Shown: in pieces, positions 42,660-55,613 of the stretch
How positions within the stretch are numbered: the first letter of the stretch is position 1
Layout of the letters: each line of letters starts with the position of its first letter
Assembly (NCBI GenBank): GCA_014860445.1
Contig: JACZJT010000047.1
Coordinates: 122,058 to 186,057, forward strand
Source: Burkholderiales bacterium
Lineage (GTDB): Bacteria; Pseudomonadota; Gammaproteobacteria; Burkholderiales; SG8-39
Length of the DNA stretch: 64,000 bases
Direction: 5' to 3'
Notes under the pieces: model-generated
Database searches by the model: none
What the model was told of the DNA's origin: nothing
The model's input: only the letters and a program-made list of their open reading frames with translations
Translations under genes and position numbers: made by a program

Positions 42660-44330
42660 CTAGAACAGCCCGACCACCTTTCCATCGACAAGGTCGATCT
42701 TGTTGGCCGAAGGCACTTTGGGCAGGCCCGGCATGGTCATGATGTCGCCGCAGACCATGACCACGAATTCCGCTCCGGCGGCAAGCCGCACCTCGCGTAT
42801 GTTGATCACGTGGTTCTCGGGCGCGCCGCGCAGTTGCGCGTCGGTGGAAAAAGAATACTGCGTTTTTGCCACGCATACCGGGTAGTGGCCGTAGCCGTCC
42901 TCCTGCAGTTTCTTGATTTGATTGCGCACCTTCGCGTCCGCCGTGACCTCGGCAGCCCGGTAGACTTTTTTCGCAATCTTGTTGACCTTGTCCCACAGAC
43001 TGTCTGTTTCCTCGTAAACGAAACTGAGGCTGGATTTCTTTTCGCACATCTCCACCACCATCTTGGCCAATTCGGCTGCGCCTTTGCCGCCGTCGGCCCA
43101 GTGCGTGGCCAGCACCACCTTGACACCCAGCTTGGCCATGCGTGCCTTGAGCATGTCCACCTCGGCCGCCGTGTCGCTGGTAAAGTGATTGATCGACACG
43201 ACGCACGGTATGCCGTACACCCTCTGCACGTTGTCCACGTGGCGCTCCAGGTTGACCAGGCCCTTGTCGAGCGCAGCCAGATTCTCCTGCGTAATCGTCT
43301 TCAGGTCTGCGCCGCCGTGGTATTTCATGGCGCGCACCGTGGCCACGATCACCGTGACGGCGGGACGCAGGCCGCTCTTGCGGCATTTGATGTCGACGAA
43401 TTTCTCCGCCCCCAGATCGGCGCCAAAGCCGGCCTCGGTCACCACGTAGTCGGCAAGCTTCAACGCCGTCTTGGTGGCGATCACCGAATTGCAGCCATGC
43501 GCGATGTTCGCGAACGGTCCGCCGTGTATGAACGCCGGGCTGTTCTCCAGCGTCTGCACCAGATTCGGCGCGAGCGCGTCGCGCAACAGCACCGTCATGG
43601 CGCCGTGTGCGTTCAGGTCGCGCGCATAGATCGGCTTCTGATCGCGCGTGTATGCCACTACGATATTTCCCAGGCGATTTTTCAAATCTTCGAGCGAATT
43701 CGCCAGACAGAAAATCGCCATTACCTCCGAGGCGACCACGATGTCGAAACCGTCCTCGCGCGGATAACCGTTGCCGGGCCCGCCCAGCGACACCACGATG
43801 TCGCGCAGCGCGCGGTCGTTCATGTCCATCACGCGCTTCCAGGCGATGCGGCGCACGTCGACGCCCAGTTCGTTGCCGTGATGTATATGATTGTCCAGCA
43901 TCGCCGCCAGCAGATTGTTGGCAAGCCCGATGGCGGAAAAATCGCCGGTGAAATGCAGGTTGATGTCCTCCATCGGCACCACTTGCGCATAGCCGCCGCC
44001 GGCGGCGCCACCTTTCATGCCGAACACCGGGCCGAGCGAAGGCTCGCGCAGGCAGATCATCGCCTTCTTGCCGATGTGATTGAGCGCGTCGCCCAGGCCG
44101 ACCGTCGTGGTGGTCTTGCCCTCGCCCGCCGGTGTCGGACTGATCGCGGTCACCAGGATCAGCTTGCCGTCGGGCTTGTCTTTCAGGCTGTCGACGTAAT
44201 CGAGCGACACCTTCGCCTTGTAGTGGCCGTAGGGTTCGAGATGGTCTTCGGCGATGCCGAGTTTTTCCGCAGCGAGTTTTGAAATGCGCTGCATTTTTGC
44301 CTTTTGTGCAATGTCGATGTCCGACGGCAT
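42660..44330 (-). CDS. fhs: Formate-tetrahydrofolate ligase
   Basis: The protein has 556 residues, standard size. The P-loop [18 protein letters not shown] binds [23 protein letters not shown] and the later [12 protein letters not shown] region are invariant in the family. It makes 10-formyl-THF from formate, THF and ATP in the cytoplasm and so routes formate into C1 assimilation. It has its own promoter with a Crp/Fnr site (44396-44409) and stands directly downstream of the formate dehydrogenase genes. Confidence 0.96.
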   Translation of the reverse strand: MPSDIDIAQKAKMQRISKLAAEKLGIAEDHLEPYGHYKAKVSLDYVDSLKDKPDGKLILVTAISPTPAGEGKTTTTVGLGDALNHIGKKAMICLREPSLGPVFGMKGGAAGGGYAQVVPMEDINLHFTGDFSAIGLANNLLAAMLDNHIHHGNELGVDVRRIAWKRVMDMNDRALRDIVVSLGGPGNGYPREDGFDIVVASEVMAIFCLANSLEDLKNRLGNIVVAYTRDQKPIYARDLNAHGAMTVLLRDALAPNLVQTLENSPAFIHGGPFANIAHGCNSVIATKTALKLADYVVTEAGFGADLGAEKFVDIKCRKSGLRPAVTVIVATVRAMKYHGGADLKTITQENLAALDKGLVNLERHVDNVQRVYGIPCVVSINHFTSDTAAEVDMLKARMAKLGVKVVLATHWADGGKGAAELAKMVVEMCEKKSSLSFVYEETDSLWDKVNKIAKKVYRAAEVTADAKVRNQIKKLQEDGYGHYPVCVAKTQYSFSTDAQLRGAPENHVINIREVRLAAGAEFVVMVCGDIMTMPGLPKVPSANKIDLVDGKVVGLF

Positions 44331-44367
44331 GATGGTCTCCGTTGTCGTGTTCTCAGTGATCCACTCG

Positions 44368-44409
44368 AATATAGGCAGGCACCGGAATTGCAGCCTTGAT
44401 GAAAGTCAA
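44368..44409 (-). promoter_or_regulatory. Class II Crp/Fnr-type promoter of the formate-THF ligase gene
   Basis: The palindrome TTGAT-GAAA-GTCAA spans 44396-44409. A -10 hexamer TATATT spans 44373-44368, exactly 22 nt away. A start near 44361 would centre the operator at -41.5, the classical class II position. The leader would be about 31 nt with CGGAGA before the ATG. Confidence 0.75.
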
Positions 44410-44515
44410 GAATCACGGAAGCGGGGCGCCTGCACTGCCGGCGTCGCACGGAATATGAGACGCTCCGCCAAAAGGCGGACGGCAATCCGCACGCCCGCCG
44501 GGAAATCGCTGCGCG

Positions 44516-47326
44516 TCAGCCCGAGGACGCGGCGAGCGACTGACCGCCGCCGAAACTGGAGTGCACCGGCGCCGGCCCGCCCTTCGTCACTTTCACCGCG
44601 CAGTACTTGAACTCGGGAATCTTGCCGAACGGGTCCAGCACCGGATTGGTGAGTTTGTTCGCCGCCGCCTCGTAGTAGCAAAACGGGATGAACACCGCTC
44701 CCCTCGGCGTGCCGGCATCGGCGCGCGCAAAGAGCGAAATCGAGCCGCGGCGCGAGGCCACCGTCACCACTTCGCCCGAGTTCACGCCGAAGCCGTCCAG
44801 GTCAAGCGGGTGAAACGAGGCCATCGGTTCGGGCTCGATTGCATCGAGCACGCCGGCGCGCCGGGTCATGGCGCCCGTGTGCCAGTGCTCGAGCTGGCGA
44901 CCGGTAATGAGCACCATGGGATAGTTCCTGTCCGGCTGCTCGTCGGCGCTGATCAGATCCGCGGGGACAAACCTCGCGCGTCCGGTGGCGGTCGGAAAAT
45001 GCTCGGTGAATACCACCGACTGGCCCGGATCGCCCTCCACTTCGCAGGGATAGGTCACCGCCGAATCGCGCTCGAGACGCTCCCAGGTAATGCCCGCAAT
45101 CGAGTCCATGCCGGCACGCATCTCGACAAACACTTCGGATACATCACCGTAGTTCCAGGCCAGGCCCATGCGTCTGGCGATTTCCTGGATGATCCACAGA
45201 TCTTCCTTCGCTTCGCCGGGGGGCTCGATCGCCTTGCGCCCGAGCTGCACCATGCGGTCGGTATTGGTGACCGTGCCGTTTTTCTCCGGCCAGGCGGTCG
45301 CCGGGAGCACCACGTCGGCGAGATAAGCGGTCTCGGTGAGAAAAATGTCCTGCACCACCAGGTGGTCGAGCGCAGCCAGTGCCTCGCGCGCGTGGTCCGC
45401 ATCCGGATCCGACATGGCCGGATTCTCGCCCATCACGTACATGCCGCGAATCTGCTTCTTCTTTGCCGCATGCATGATCTCGACCACGGTTAGCCCGGGT
45501 TTGGGATCGAGATCGGGCGCACCCCAGAGCTTGGCAAAGCGCGCCTTCGCCTCCGGATTGTCGACGCGCTGGTAATTCGGATACATCATCGGAATCAGGC
45601 CCGAGTCCGAGGCGCCCTGCACGTTGTTCTGCCCGCGCAAGGGATGCAGCCCGGTACCCGGGCGGCCGATCTGGCCGGTCAGCAGGGAAAGCGCGATCAG
45701 ACAGCGCGCGTTGTCGGTGCCATGCACGTGCTGCGATATGCCCATGCCCCAGAGGATCATCGATCCCTTCGACGTGGCATACAGGCGCGCGACTTCGCGG
45801 ATGGTCTGCGCCGGAATGCCGCAGACGGGCGCCATCTTTTCCGGGCTGTATTTCTTCACGTTCTCAGCCAGCGCTTCGTATCCCGAAGTGCGGTCACGGA
45901 CGAACGCCTTGTTCACCAGCCCCTCTGCGACGATCACGTGCATGATGGCATTCAGCATGGCGACGTCGGTATCCGGCTTGAACTGCAGCACATGCGTCGC
46001 GTGGCGCGCAAGCTCGGTGGCTCGAGGATCGGCGAGGATGAGTTTGGTGCCGTTCCTGACGGCGTTCTTGATCCAGGTCGCCGCCACCGGATGGTTGACC
46101 GTCGGGTTGGAGCCGATCACCAGCACCACCTCCGCGTATTGCACGTCGCTCACCTGGTTGGACACGGCACCGGAGCCCACGCCCTCGAGCAGCGCCGCCA
46201 CAGAGGACGCGTGGCACAGGCGCGTGCAATGATCGACGTTGTTGGAGCCGAAGCCGGTGCGCACCAGCTTCTGGAACAGGTAGGCTTCCTCGTTGGAGCC
46301 CTTGGCCGAGCCGAATCCTGCCAGCGCGTACTTGCCATGCTGGTCGCGAATGCGTGCGAGCCCGCCCGCTGCAAATGCCAGCGCCTCTTCCCAACTCGCC
46401 TCGCGGAAGGCGTCGCGCCAGTTGTCCGGATCGACGCTGAACCCACCGCTTTTGGGGACCCCCTGCTTGCGGATCAGCGGCACGGTCAGACGCTGGCGAT
46501 GATGGGCGTAGTCAAAACCGTAGCGCCCCTTCACGCACAGCCGGCCATGGTTGGACGGACCATCGCGCCCCTGCACGTGGACAATCTTGTTGTCCGTCAC
46601 GTGGTAGGTGAGCTGGCAACCGACGCCGCAGTAAGGGCAAACGGAGTCGACCGTTTTTTCCGCCACGGCCAGGGCCGCGTTCCTCGCGGGCATCAGCGCG
46701 CCTGTGGGGCAGGCCTGCACACACTCGCCGCAGGCGACGCAACTGCTCGCCGCCATGGCATCGTCGAAATCGAACACGATCTTGGAATGTTCGCCGCGGA
46801 AGGCATAGCCGATCACATCGTTCACCTGCAATTCACGGCAGGCGCGCACGCAGCGCGTGCACTGGATGCAGGCATCGAGATTCACCGCGATCGCCGGATG
46901 GGAAAGATCGGCCTTGGGTTGGGAACGCGGCTCGAAACGCGGCGTCCCCACATGCAGCGCCTGCGCCCAGCGATCAAGCTCGGAATCGGGCGTATGGGAC
47001 TCCCCGGGCATGTCGGAGAGCAGCAGTTCCAGCACCATTTTCTGGCTGGCGAGGGCGCGCGCGCTGTCGGTGCTCACTTCCATGCCATCCTTGGGCACAC
47101 GACAGCAGGAGGGCGCGAGCGCGCGCTCGCCCTTGATTTCGACGACGCAGGCGCGGCAGTTTCCGTCGGGTCGCAGACCTTCCTTGTAGCACAGGTGCGG
47201 AATGTCGATACCGTAATGCCCGGCCGTCTGGATGATGGTCTCGTCAGCACGCCCGACCACACTCTTGCCGTTAATCTTGAACTCCACCGGCAGTGCGGCA
47301 ATTTCCTGTTTGGATATCGCAGTCAT
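44516..47326 (-). CDS. fdsA: NAD-dependent formate dehydrogenase, molybdopterin alpha subunit
   Basis: The protein has 936 residues. The N-terminus is a [2Fe-2S] ferredoxin-type domain with His-Cys ligands (about 20-110), followed by two [4Fe-4S] clusters (CIQCTRCVRACRE; CVACGECVQACPTG), then the CPYCGVGC cluster and the molybdopterin domain (about 255-900). In the metal-site region NNVDHCTRLCHAS supplies the Cys that binds Mo/W, followed by the catalytic His. It oxidises formate to CO2 in the cytoplasm and passes electrons to the flavin subunit for NAD reduction. ATG 47326 has a GGAG site. It lies 22 bp after fdsGB. Confidence 0.95.
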   Translation of the reverse strand: MTAISKQEIAALPVEFKINGKSVVGRADETIIQTAGHYGIDIPHLCYKEGLRPDGNCRACVVEIKGERALAPSCCRVPKDGMEVSTDSARALASQKMVLELLLSDMPGESHTPDSELDRWAQALHVGTPRFEPRSQPKADLSHPAIAVNLDACIQCTRCVRACRELQVNDVIGYAFRGEHSKIVFDFDDAMAASSCVACGECVQACPTGALMPARNAALAVAEKTVDSVCPYCGVGCQLTYHVTDNKIVHVQGRDGPSNHGRLCVKGRYGFDYAHHRQRLTVPLIRKQGVPKSGGFSVDPDNWRDAFREASWEEALAFAAGGLARIRDQHGKYALAGFGSAKGSNEEAYLFQKLVRTGFGSNNVDHCTRLCHASSVAALLEGVGSGAVSNQVSDVQYAEVVLVIGSNPTVNHPVAATWIKNAVRNGTKLILADPRATELARHATHVLQFKPDTDVAMLNAIMHVIVAEGLVNKAFVRDRTSGYEALAENVKKYSPEKMAPVCGIPAQTIREVARLYATSKGSMILWGMGISQHVHGTDNARCLIALSLLTGQIGRPGTGLHPLRGQNNVQGASDSGLIPMMYPNYQRVDNPEAKARFAKLWGAPDLDPKPGLTVVEIMHAAKKKQIRGMYVMGENPAMSDPDADHAREALAALDHLVVQDIFLTETAYLADVVLPATAWPEKNGTVTNTDRMVQLGRKAIEPPGEAKEDLWIIQEIARRMGLAWNYGDVSEVFVEMRAGMDSIAGITWERLERDSAVTYPCEVEGDPGQSVVFTEHFPTATGRARFVPADLISADEQPDRNYPMVLITGRQLEHWHTGAMTRRAGVLDAIEPEPMASFHPLDLDGFGVNSGEVVTVASRRGSISLFARADAGTPRGAVFIPFCYYEAAANKLTNPVLDPFGKIPEFKYCAVKVTKGGPAPVHSSFGGGQSLAASSG

Positions 47327-47348
47327 AGGGTCTCCTCCCTGCTATCCG

Positions 47349-49031
47349 TCACGCGAGCTCGTGCGGAAAATATTTCATCACGCTGAGCACCGGGTTGGGC
47401 GCAGCCTGGCCCAGGCCGCAGATCGAGGCGTCGATCATCACCTGCGAGAGTTCGCTAAGCAGGGCCTGGTTCCATTTCGGCGCGTCCAGGAGCTTCAACG
47501 CCTTGGCCGTGCCCACGCGGCAGGGCGTGCACTGGCCGCAGGATTCTTCGGAGAAGAAGTGCATCAGATTGCGCGCGGCATCCACGGCCCGGTCGCGATC
47601 CGAAAGAATCATCACCGCCGCCGAGCCGATGAAACAGCCGTAGGGCTGCAGGGTGTCGAAATCGAGCGGTATATCACCCATGGAAGCGGGCAGAATGCCG
47701 CCCGAGGCGCCGCCTGGAAGATAGGCATAAAACGTATGCCCGTCCAGCATGCCGCCGCAGTACTCCGCAATCAACTCCTTCACCGTGATGCCCGCCGGTG
47801 CCAGATGCACGCCGGGTTTCTTCACCCGTCCGGAAACCGAAAACGAGCGCAAGCCTTTTCTGTCGTGGCGGCCGTGCCCGGAGAACCAGGCAGCGCCTTT
47901 CTCGAGGATTTCCCGCACCCAGTAGAGCGTCTCCATGTTGTGCTCCAGGGTCGGCCGTCCGAACAGGCCGACCTGCGCCACATAGGGCGGTCGCAGGCGC
48001 GGCATGCCGCGCTTGCCCTCGATCGACTCGATCATCGCGGATTCCTCTCCGCAGATATACGCGCCCGCCCCGCGGCGCAGGTGTATCGGCGGCAGCGCGC
48101 AGGGCGGATCGGCCTTGAGTGCGGCGATCTCTTTTTCGAGAATGGCCCGGCAGGCTGCGTATTCGTCGCGCAAATAAATGTAGACCTCTGCGATGCCGGC
48201 GGTCCACGCGGCGATCAGCGTGCCTTCGAGGAAGCGGTGCGGATCGCGCTCGAGATAGTAACGGTCCTTGAATGTGCCCGGCTCGCCCTCGTCGATGTTC
48301 ACGGCCATCAGCCGCGGCTCGGGCTCGGCGCGCACGATCTTCCATTTTCGTCCGGCCGGGAAACCCGCCCCGCCCAGACCGCGCAGGCCGGAATCCTCCA
48401 TGGCCTGCGTCAGTTTTCGATGGTCGCGCCTGCCTGCGAGGCACTCGCGCAGGAGGGCGTAGCCGCCTTGTTTTCGATAAGCGCGGTAGTCGAGATATTT
48501 TCCGGGGCGATGTTTAACCGCTTTGGCTGCGACCAGCTTCCTGACGCCTTCCAATGTCGCATGCGCGAGCGGATTCTGGCCGACCACCGCCACCGGCGCG
48601 GTCTCGCAGCGGCCGACACAGGGAGCGGCAATTACGCGCACTTCGCGCCCGAGAATGGCGGGCAGCTTTTCGAGAAGATCCCCGGACCCGGCCATTGCGC
48701 AGGCGAGCGACTCGCATACGCGCACGGTGATCGCCGCGGGCGCAGCCCCTTCTTCCTTGCTTACGTCGAAATGATGGTAGAAGGTTGCGACTTCATAGAC
48801 CTCGGCCGCGGCCATTTTCAATTCCTGGGCCAGCGCCACCAGGTGTGCTGCGGACAACTGCGCATAGCGGTCCTGGATTCTGTGCAGATGTTCGATGAGC
48901 AGATCGCGCCTGCGCGGCGCATCGCCGAGCAGCGAACGCACTTCCGCGAGCGCTTTCGGATCGGGCGTGCGGCCCTTGAGTTTCGAGCGCCGTTTGCGCT
49001 CGTCCTTGATCGGGATGACGACTTGATTCAC
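47349..49031 (-). CDS. fdsB: Formate dehydrogenase NADH-side subunit: FdsG-FdsB fusion
   Basis: The protein has 560 residues from a GTG with a GAGGAC site. Residues about 25-165 are a NuoE/FdsG thioredoxin-like domain whose [2Fe-2S] ligands are CESLAC and CVGRC. Residues about 190-555 are a NuoF/FdsB domain with FMN/NAD glycine-rich stretches (RGLGGAGFPAGRKW, GAGAYICGEESA) and the [4Fe-4S] motif SCGQCTPCRVG. In Cupriavidus the two parts are separate genes; here they are joined. No FdsC, FdsD or FdhD gene is next to it. Transcription may start in the 135 bp after sucD or read through from sucCD. Confidence 0.92.
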   Translation of the reverse strand: MNQVVIPIKDERKRRSKLKGRTPDPKALAEVRSLLGDAPRRRDLLIEHLHRIQDRYAQLSAAHLVALAQELKMAAAEVYEVATFYHHFDVSKEEGAAPAAITVRVCESLACAMAGSGDLLEKLPAILGREVRVIAAPCVGRCETAPVAVVGQNPLAHATLEGVRKLVAAKAVKHRPGKYLDYRAYRKQGGYALLRECLAGRRDHRKLTQAMEDSGLRGLGGAGFPAGRKWKIVRAEPEPRLMAVNIDEGEPGTFKDRYYLERDPHRFLEGTLIAAWTAGIAEVYIYLRDEYAACRAILEKEIAALKADPPCALPPIHLRRGAGAYICGEESAMIESIEGKRGMPRLRPPYVAQVGLFGRPTLEHNMETLYWVREILEKGAAWFSGHGRHDRKGLRSFSVSGRVKKPGVHLAPAGITVKELIAEYCGGMLDGHTFYAYLPGGASGGILPASMGDIPLDFDTLQPYGCFIGSAAVMILSDRDRAVDAARNLMHFFSEESCGQCTPCRVGTAKALKLLDAPKWNQALLSELSQVMIDASICGLGQAAPNPVLSVMKYFPHELA

Positions 49032-49166
49032 AAATGTCCTCTATGCAATACGAAATCTTGCGTTCAAGACACTTGCGATCTGCGTGGCTGCAAATCACAT
49101 CGGGTGCGGGCTCCTGGATAACACAGGCTCTCCCGATCCCGTTCTCGCGGCCAATCCATGCCGGAC

Positions 49167-50051
<885 letters not shown>

Positions 50052-50061
50052 GGTGTATTCC

Positions 50062-51228
50062 TTATTTGCCCGAAACCGCGGCGACGATTTTCTGCGCGGC
50101 GTCGGCCATATTGTCGGCCGAAATGATCGGCAGGCCGGAATCCTTGAGGATCTGCCTGCCCATTACGTCATTGGTGCCCTTCATGCGCACGACCAGGGGC
50201 ACGGAAAGATTCACCTCGCGCGCCGCGGCCACCACGCCCTTGGCGATGGTGTCGCACTGCATGATGCCGCCGAAGATGTTGACCAGTATCCCCTTGACCT
50301 TCGGGTTCTTGAGCATGATCTTGAACGCTTCGGTCACTTTCTCCGCGGTTGCGCCGCCGCCTACGTCGAGAAAATTGGCCGGCTCGGCGCCGTACAGCTT
50401 GATCGTATCCATGGTCGCCATCGCGAGGCCGGCGCCGTTGACCAGGCAGCCGATGTTGCCGTCCAGCGAGATATACGAGAGGTCGAATTTCGACGCCTCA
50501 ATTTCCGCCGCGTCTTCCTCGTCCAGATCGCGCAGCGCGACCAGGTCGGGATGGCGAAACAGGGCATTCGAATCGAAATTGATTTTCGCGTCCAGCGCCA
50601 CCACGCGTCCGTCACCCGTGAGCACCAGCGGGTTGATCTCGGCCAGACTCGCATCGGTGTCCCAGAACGCCTTGTACAGCGCCTGCAGCACGGCGCGTGC
50701 CTGCGGCACCGAGGCCGGCGGAATGCCGATCTGGGCCGCGACCGCGTCAGCTTCAGCGTCCTTGAGGCCGGTTTCCGGATCGACGAATACCTTGTGAATT
50801 TTCTCCGGCGTCTTTGCGGCAACCTCCTCGATGTCCATGCCGCCCTCGCTTGACGCCATCAGGCACACGCGCTGCGTGACCCGATCCACCACCATGCCGA
50901 CGTAGAGCTCCTTCTTGATGTCGGCGCCCTCTTCGATCAGCAGCCGCCGCACCTTCTGGCCCTCGGGGCCGGTCTGGTGCGTCTTCAACTGCATGCCGAG
51001 GATCTGGCCGGCAAAGGACGTGACCTCGTCCTGCGACTTCGCAACTTTCACCCCGCCGCCCTTGCCGCGGCCGCCGGCATGAATCTGCGCCTTGACCACC
51101 CACACTTTGCCCGGTATGGACTGCGCAGCCTTGACCGCTTCATCGACGGAAAAGCAGGGTATGCCCTGCGGCGTCGGCACACCGTATTTGCGCAGCACTT
51201 CCTTGGCCTGGTATTCGTGGATTTTCAT
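50062..51228 (-). CDS. sucC: Succinyl-CoA ligase beta subunit
   Basis: The protein has 388 residues, the same as E. coli SucC. ATG 51228 gives the standard [12 protein letters not shown] start; the open frame beyond is non-coding. It has an ATP-grasp fold with [27 protein letters not shown] and [10 protein letters not shown]. It supplies nucleotide and succinate binding. The promoter region contains a 24-bp palindrome with a Crp/Fnr core. Confidence 0.96.
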   Translation of the reverse strand: MKIHEYQAKEVLRKYGVPTPQGIPCFSVDEAVKAAQSIPGKVWVVKAQIHAGGRGKGGGVKVAKSQDEVTSFAGQILGMQLKTHQTGPEGQKVRRLLIEEGADIKKELYVGMVVDRVTQRVCLMASSEGGMDIEEVAAKTPEKIHKVFVDPETGLKDAEADAVAAQIGIPPASVPQARAVLQALYKAFWDTDASLAEINPLVLTGDGRVVALDAKINFDSNALFRHPDLVALRDLDEEDAAEIEASKFDLSYISLDGNIGCLVNGAGLAMATMDTIKLYGAEPANFLDVGGGATAEKVTEAFKIMLKNPKVKGILVNIFGGIMQCDTIAKGVVAAAREVNLSVPLVVRMKGTNDVMGRQILKDSGLPIISADNMADAAQKIVAAVSGK

Positions 51229-51281
51229 GTCTGGCTTCCTAATTGAACCGCAATGGGATGATCGGGGAGAGTGGCGGGCGG

Positions 51282-51305
51282 GCGCATTGACCCAGGTCAA
51301 TGCGC
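51282..51305. promoter_or_regulatory. Extended Crp/Fnr-type palindrome upstream of sucCD
   Basis: The core TTGAC-CCAG-GTCAA (51287-51300) is extended by GCGCA/TGCGC to perfect 10-bp arms. A -10-like GATCAT (51263-51258, minus strand) lies 23 nt from the core towards sucC. The right arm ends next to the stop of the DUF2889 gene, so it could also serve as a hairpin in that transcript. Confidence 0.65.
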
Positions 51306-51306
51306 A

Positions 51307-51864
51307 TCAATCGGTGCCTGTTTTCAATTCACGTTGCCAGCGCGGATAGTACAGGCGCACTGCCTCGCCGCTCGTGGCTAGCGCATGGCAGCGGTCGAGC
51401 TGGAACGGTTTGGTGCCATCGTCGTGATTGTCGCGCTGCTCGCCAGCGAGCACCTGGATCGCCGCCGAGGGAAACTGGGCTAGCAATTCGGTCACGTGGG
51501 TACAGCCGTTCACATGGCCGAAACGCTCGTATAGTGCCTTGCGGAATCCGCGCATCAGGTTCAGCCCCGCCAGGGCGGCGTAATCCGGCGCTATCGCCGC
51601 GCAATACGGCGGGTAGGGCATGGCATCGGTGCTGGCCTCTGCCGTGATGACGTTCATGCGCCGGTCTATGGTGAGGCGGACCCACATTTCATGCACCGGG
51701 CTGCCTGCCGGCCGCACGCCCGGAGCGAGCGGATAGTCCTCGGGCTTGACGTCGGTGAGATGGGCTTCAATGTCCCACAAACCGTCCGCGCGCGCATAAC
51801 CTTCGAAGCGGACGCTGCGGGTATGTTTGCGTATGCGGGAAATGGGGTTTGCGGACAGCGGCAT
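51307..51864 (-). CDS. DUF2889 family protein
   Basis: The protein has 185 residues when started at ATG 51864, which gives the family's usual opening ([27 protein letters not shown]). Further marks are [16 protein letters not shown] and the end [23 protein letters not shown]. The function of the family is unknown; members are frequent in betaproteobacteria. The frame is open upstream, but that extension runs under the glpK leader. It ends 79 bp before the sucC start on the same strand. Confidence 0.85.
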   Translation of the reverse strand: MPLSANPISRIRKHTRSVRFEGYARADGLWDIEAHLTDVKPEDYPLAPGVRPAGSPVHEMWVRLTIDRRMNVITAEASTDAMPYPPYCAAIAPDYAALAGLNLMRGFRKALYERFGHVNGCTHVTELLAQFPSAAIQVLAGEQRDNHDDGTKPFQLDRCHALATSGEAVRLYYPRWQRELKTGTD

Positions 51865-52046
51865 TGCGGGTGCAAAAATGTCATCGAGACAAGCGATGGA
51901 TGGTACCACAATCACCCGGCCCGGACGGTCCGCGCAAAGCGCAGATCGGCGCTTTCCGGGGTCGGCCCGGCGCATACACGGGTTCACGTTCCCCGGTTTC
52001 CTCCTTTAGAATCGCGGGTATCCGCCAATCGGGGAAACACAAAAAC

Positions 52047-53537
<1,491 letters not shown>

Positions 53538-53563
53538 TCGGGTCAGCGCGAGCCGTGCTCGCC

Positions 53564-53667
53564 GGGGCGGTGCCGCCCTACGGTCTAAGCGGTTCCACCC
53601 TACCGCTTAAGCGGTTCCGCCCTACCGCTTAAACGGTTCCACCCTACCGCTCAAGCGGTTCCACCAA
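53564..53667. repeat. 22-bp palindromic tandem repeat, about 4.7 units
   Basis: Units start at 53564 (degenerate), 53586, 53608, 53630 and 53652 (partial). The consensus is TAAGCGGTTCCACCCTACCGCT, where AGCGGT and ACCGCT form an inverted repeat within each unit. The last copy covers the tldD stop codon (53651-53653) and its final codons. There are no spacers of CRISPR type. Confidence 0.85.
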
Positions 53668-55141
53668 CAGTCAAGCCGTTGATGCGTAGCGTGGGCTGCC
53701 CCACGCCCACCGGTACGCTCTGCCCTTCTTTTCCGCAGGTGCCGACCCCGGTATCCAGACGCATGTCGTTGCCGATCATGCTGACGCGCTTGAGCGTATC
53801 CGGACCATTGCCGATAAGCGTGGCGCCTTTGACCGGGTGCGTGACCTTGCCGTTTTCGATCATATAGGCCTCGGAGGCGGAAAATACGAACCGGCCGCTG
53901 GTAATGTCCACCTGGCCGCCGCCGAAGTTGACCGCATACAGACCGCGCTTGACCGATGCAATGATCTCCTGCGGATCGCGCGCGCCGTTGAGCATATAGG
54001 TATTCGTCATGCGCGGCAGTGTCGTGTGCGCGTAGGACTCGCGCCGGCCGTTGCCGGTGACCGGCACGCCCATCAGGCGCGCATTCAGGCTGTCCTGCAT
54101 ATAGCCGCGCAGGACGCCGTCCTCGATCAGCACCGTGCGCTGGCTGGCATTGCCTTCGTCGTCGACATTCATCGATCCACGCCGGTCGGGGATGGTGCCG
54201 TCGTCGACCACCGTAACCCCCTTGGCGGCGACGCGTTCGCCGACACGACCGGAGAAGGCCGAACTGCCCTTGCGGTTGAAGTCGCCCTCCAGACCGTGGC
54301 CGATCGCCTCATGCAGCAATATTCCCGGCCAGCCCGGCCCCAATACGACGGTCATGCTGCCCGCCGGCGCCGGCTGCGCGCGCAGATTCACCACCGCCTG
54401 ATCCACCGCCATGCCCGCGTACTGCCGCAGGCGCGCATCGTCGAAATAAGCGTAGTCGAAACGGCCGCCGCCGCCCGCGCTGCCCTGCTCGCGCCTGCCG
54501 TTTTCCTCCACGATAACTGTGAGTGACAGCCGCACCAGCGGTCGGACGTCGGCCGCCATCAAACCGTCGGAGCGCGCCACCAGCACCACTTCGTACTCGC
54601 CCGCAAGTCCCGCCATCACTTGCACCACGCGCGGATCGAGCGCGCGCGCGTGCCCCTCGATGCGTTCGAGCAGCCGCACCTTGTCCGCGTCCGCCAGCGA
54701 CGCGAGCGGATCGGCCGGTCGATACAGATCGCGTCCCGCGCCACGCCGCGCGACCGCGGCGCGCCCGTGCGCGCGGACACGGCCTGTTTGCCCGGCTTGG
54801 GCGATTGCACGCGTCGCCTTGGCGGCGTCTTCCAGCGCCACCAGGCTGATATCGTCGGAGAAGGCGAAAGCGGTCTTCTCGCCGCTGATGGCGCGCACGC
54901 CCACACCCTGTTCGATGTTGAAGCTGCCCGCCTTGACGATGCCCTCCTCCAGACTCCAGCCCTCGGAGCGCACATACTGGAAGTACAAATCGGCATAGTC
55001 GATGCGGTGCGCCATGATCGAACCGAACACGTTCGACAGCTTGCGTGCGCCCAGGTCGTAGGGCGCGAGCAGGCAGGATTCGGCAGTGGTGAACAACTGC
55101 GACTGGGCGTGGGAAAGGGTGGAAGTCTGCATTGAGCTCAT
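53651..55141 (-). CDS. tldD: Metalloprotease TldD
   Basis: The protein has 496 residues from ATG 55141 (GGGA nearby; ATG 55132 is an alternative). The metal site is HEAIGH within [14 protein letters not shown], the TldD hallmark, with [16 protein letters not shown] after it and the conserved C-terminal [18 protein letters not shown]. With TldE/PmbA it forms a cytoplasmic protease that trims unfolded peptides and matures microcins. The usual betaproteobacterial neighbours YhdP and Nit lie upstream but are separated by four plus-strand genes. Its last codons are made of the palindromic repeat. Confidence 0.93.
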   Translation of the reverse strand: MSSMQTSTLSHAQSQLFTTAESCLLAPYDLGARKLSNVFGSIMAHRIDYADLYFQYVRSEGWSLEEGIVKAGSFNIEQGVGVRAISGEKTAFAFSDDISLVALEDAAKATRAIAQAGQTGRVRAHGRAAVARRGAGRDLYRPADPLASLADADKVRLLERIEGHARALDPRVVQVMAGLAGEYEVVLVARSDGLMAADVRPLVRLSLTVIVEENGRREQGSAGGGGRFDYAYFDDARLRQYAGMAVDQAVVNLRAQPAPAGSMTVVLGPGWPGILLHEAIGHGLEGDFNRKGSSAFSGRVGERVAAKGVTVVDDGTIPDRRGSMNVDDEGNASQRTVLIEDGVLRGYMQDSLNARLMGVPVTGNGRRESYAHTTLPRMTNTYMLNGARDPQEIIASVKRGLYAVNFGGGQVDITSGRFVFSASEAYMIENGKVTHPVKGATLIGNGPDTLKRVSMIGNDMRLDTGVGTCGKEGQSVPVGVGQPTLRINGLTVGGTA

Positions 55142-55613
55142 TAGGTCCCGGGCAAGAGTGCGCATTCTACGCTGTTCGCCAGCGCCACCGGGCGTCGGTT
55201 CCTGCGCGGCCGCGGCCGGGCGCGTCGGGGGCAGACGTCGGAGCAGCGTACCCGTGACGCGGGCACGGATCATGGTCGTCTCTTCGCTCGCATAGCTATA
55301 GCGCTTCATCCGTTGGGCGTGAGGCTTTTCGGTCTGCAGGCCGTCGTGACAACCGCGAATGCCGGCGCGCACTTGAATCGCGGATATCCGCACAACGATA
55401 AGAATCTAACCCCTTGTTTCCATGGACGGTTGACAGTCTCACAAAGGTTGAGTTCATGTGATAAATTGCGGTTCTCTTATCCATTAAAAACCTTGGGGCG
55501 TCGCCAATACGGGCGCCGGCAGCTTCGCCTGACGACCAAAACATTTTTCCTCTGTAGTAGTACTAACCGTAGAAAACTCCGCTCCAGTTCGTAAAGGATA
55601 AAGGTGAACGCCG
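55142..55613. other. Intergenic region between tldD and the hydrolase gene
   Basis: The minus strand stays open upstream of tldD, but without homology to the family. Around 55395-55600 the base composition becomes more AT-rich, and a TTGACA hexamer at 55430-55435 has no good -10 at 16-18 bp. It marks the left border of the inserted plus-strand genes. No gene is called. Confidence 0.5.

Noticed and set aside
53564-53667. CRISPR array
   Set aside because: Units are directly adjacent 22-mers without spacers, and no cas gene is present.
55430-55435. Sigma-70 promoter with TTGACA before the hydrolase gene
   Set aside because: No acceptable -10 hexamer at 16-18 bp spacing.
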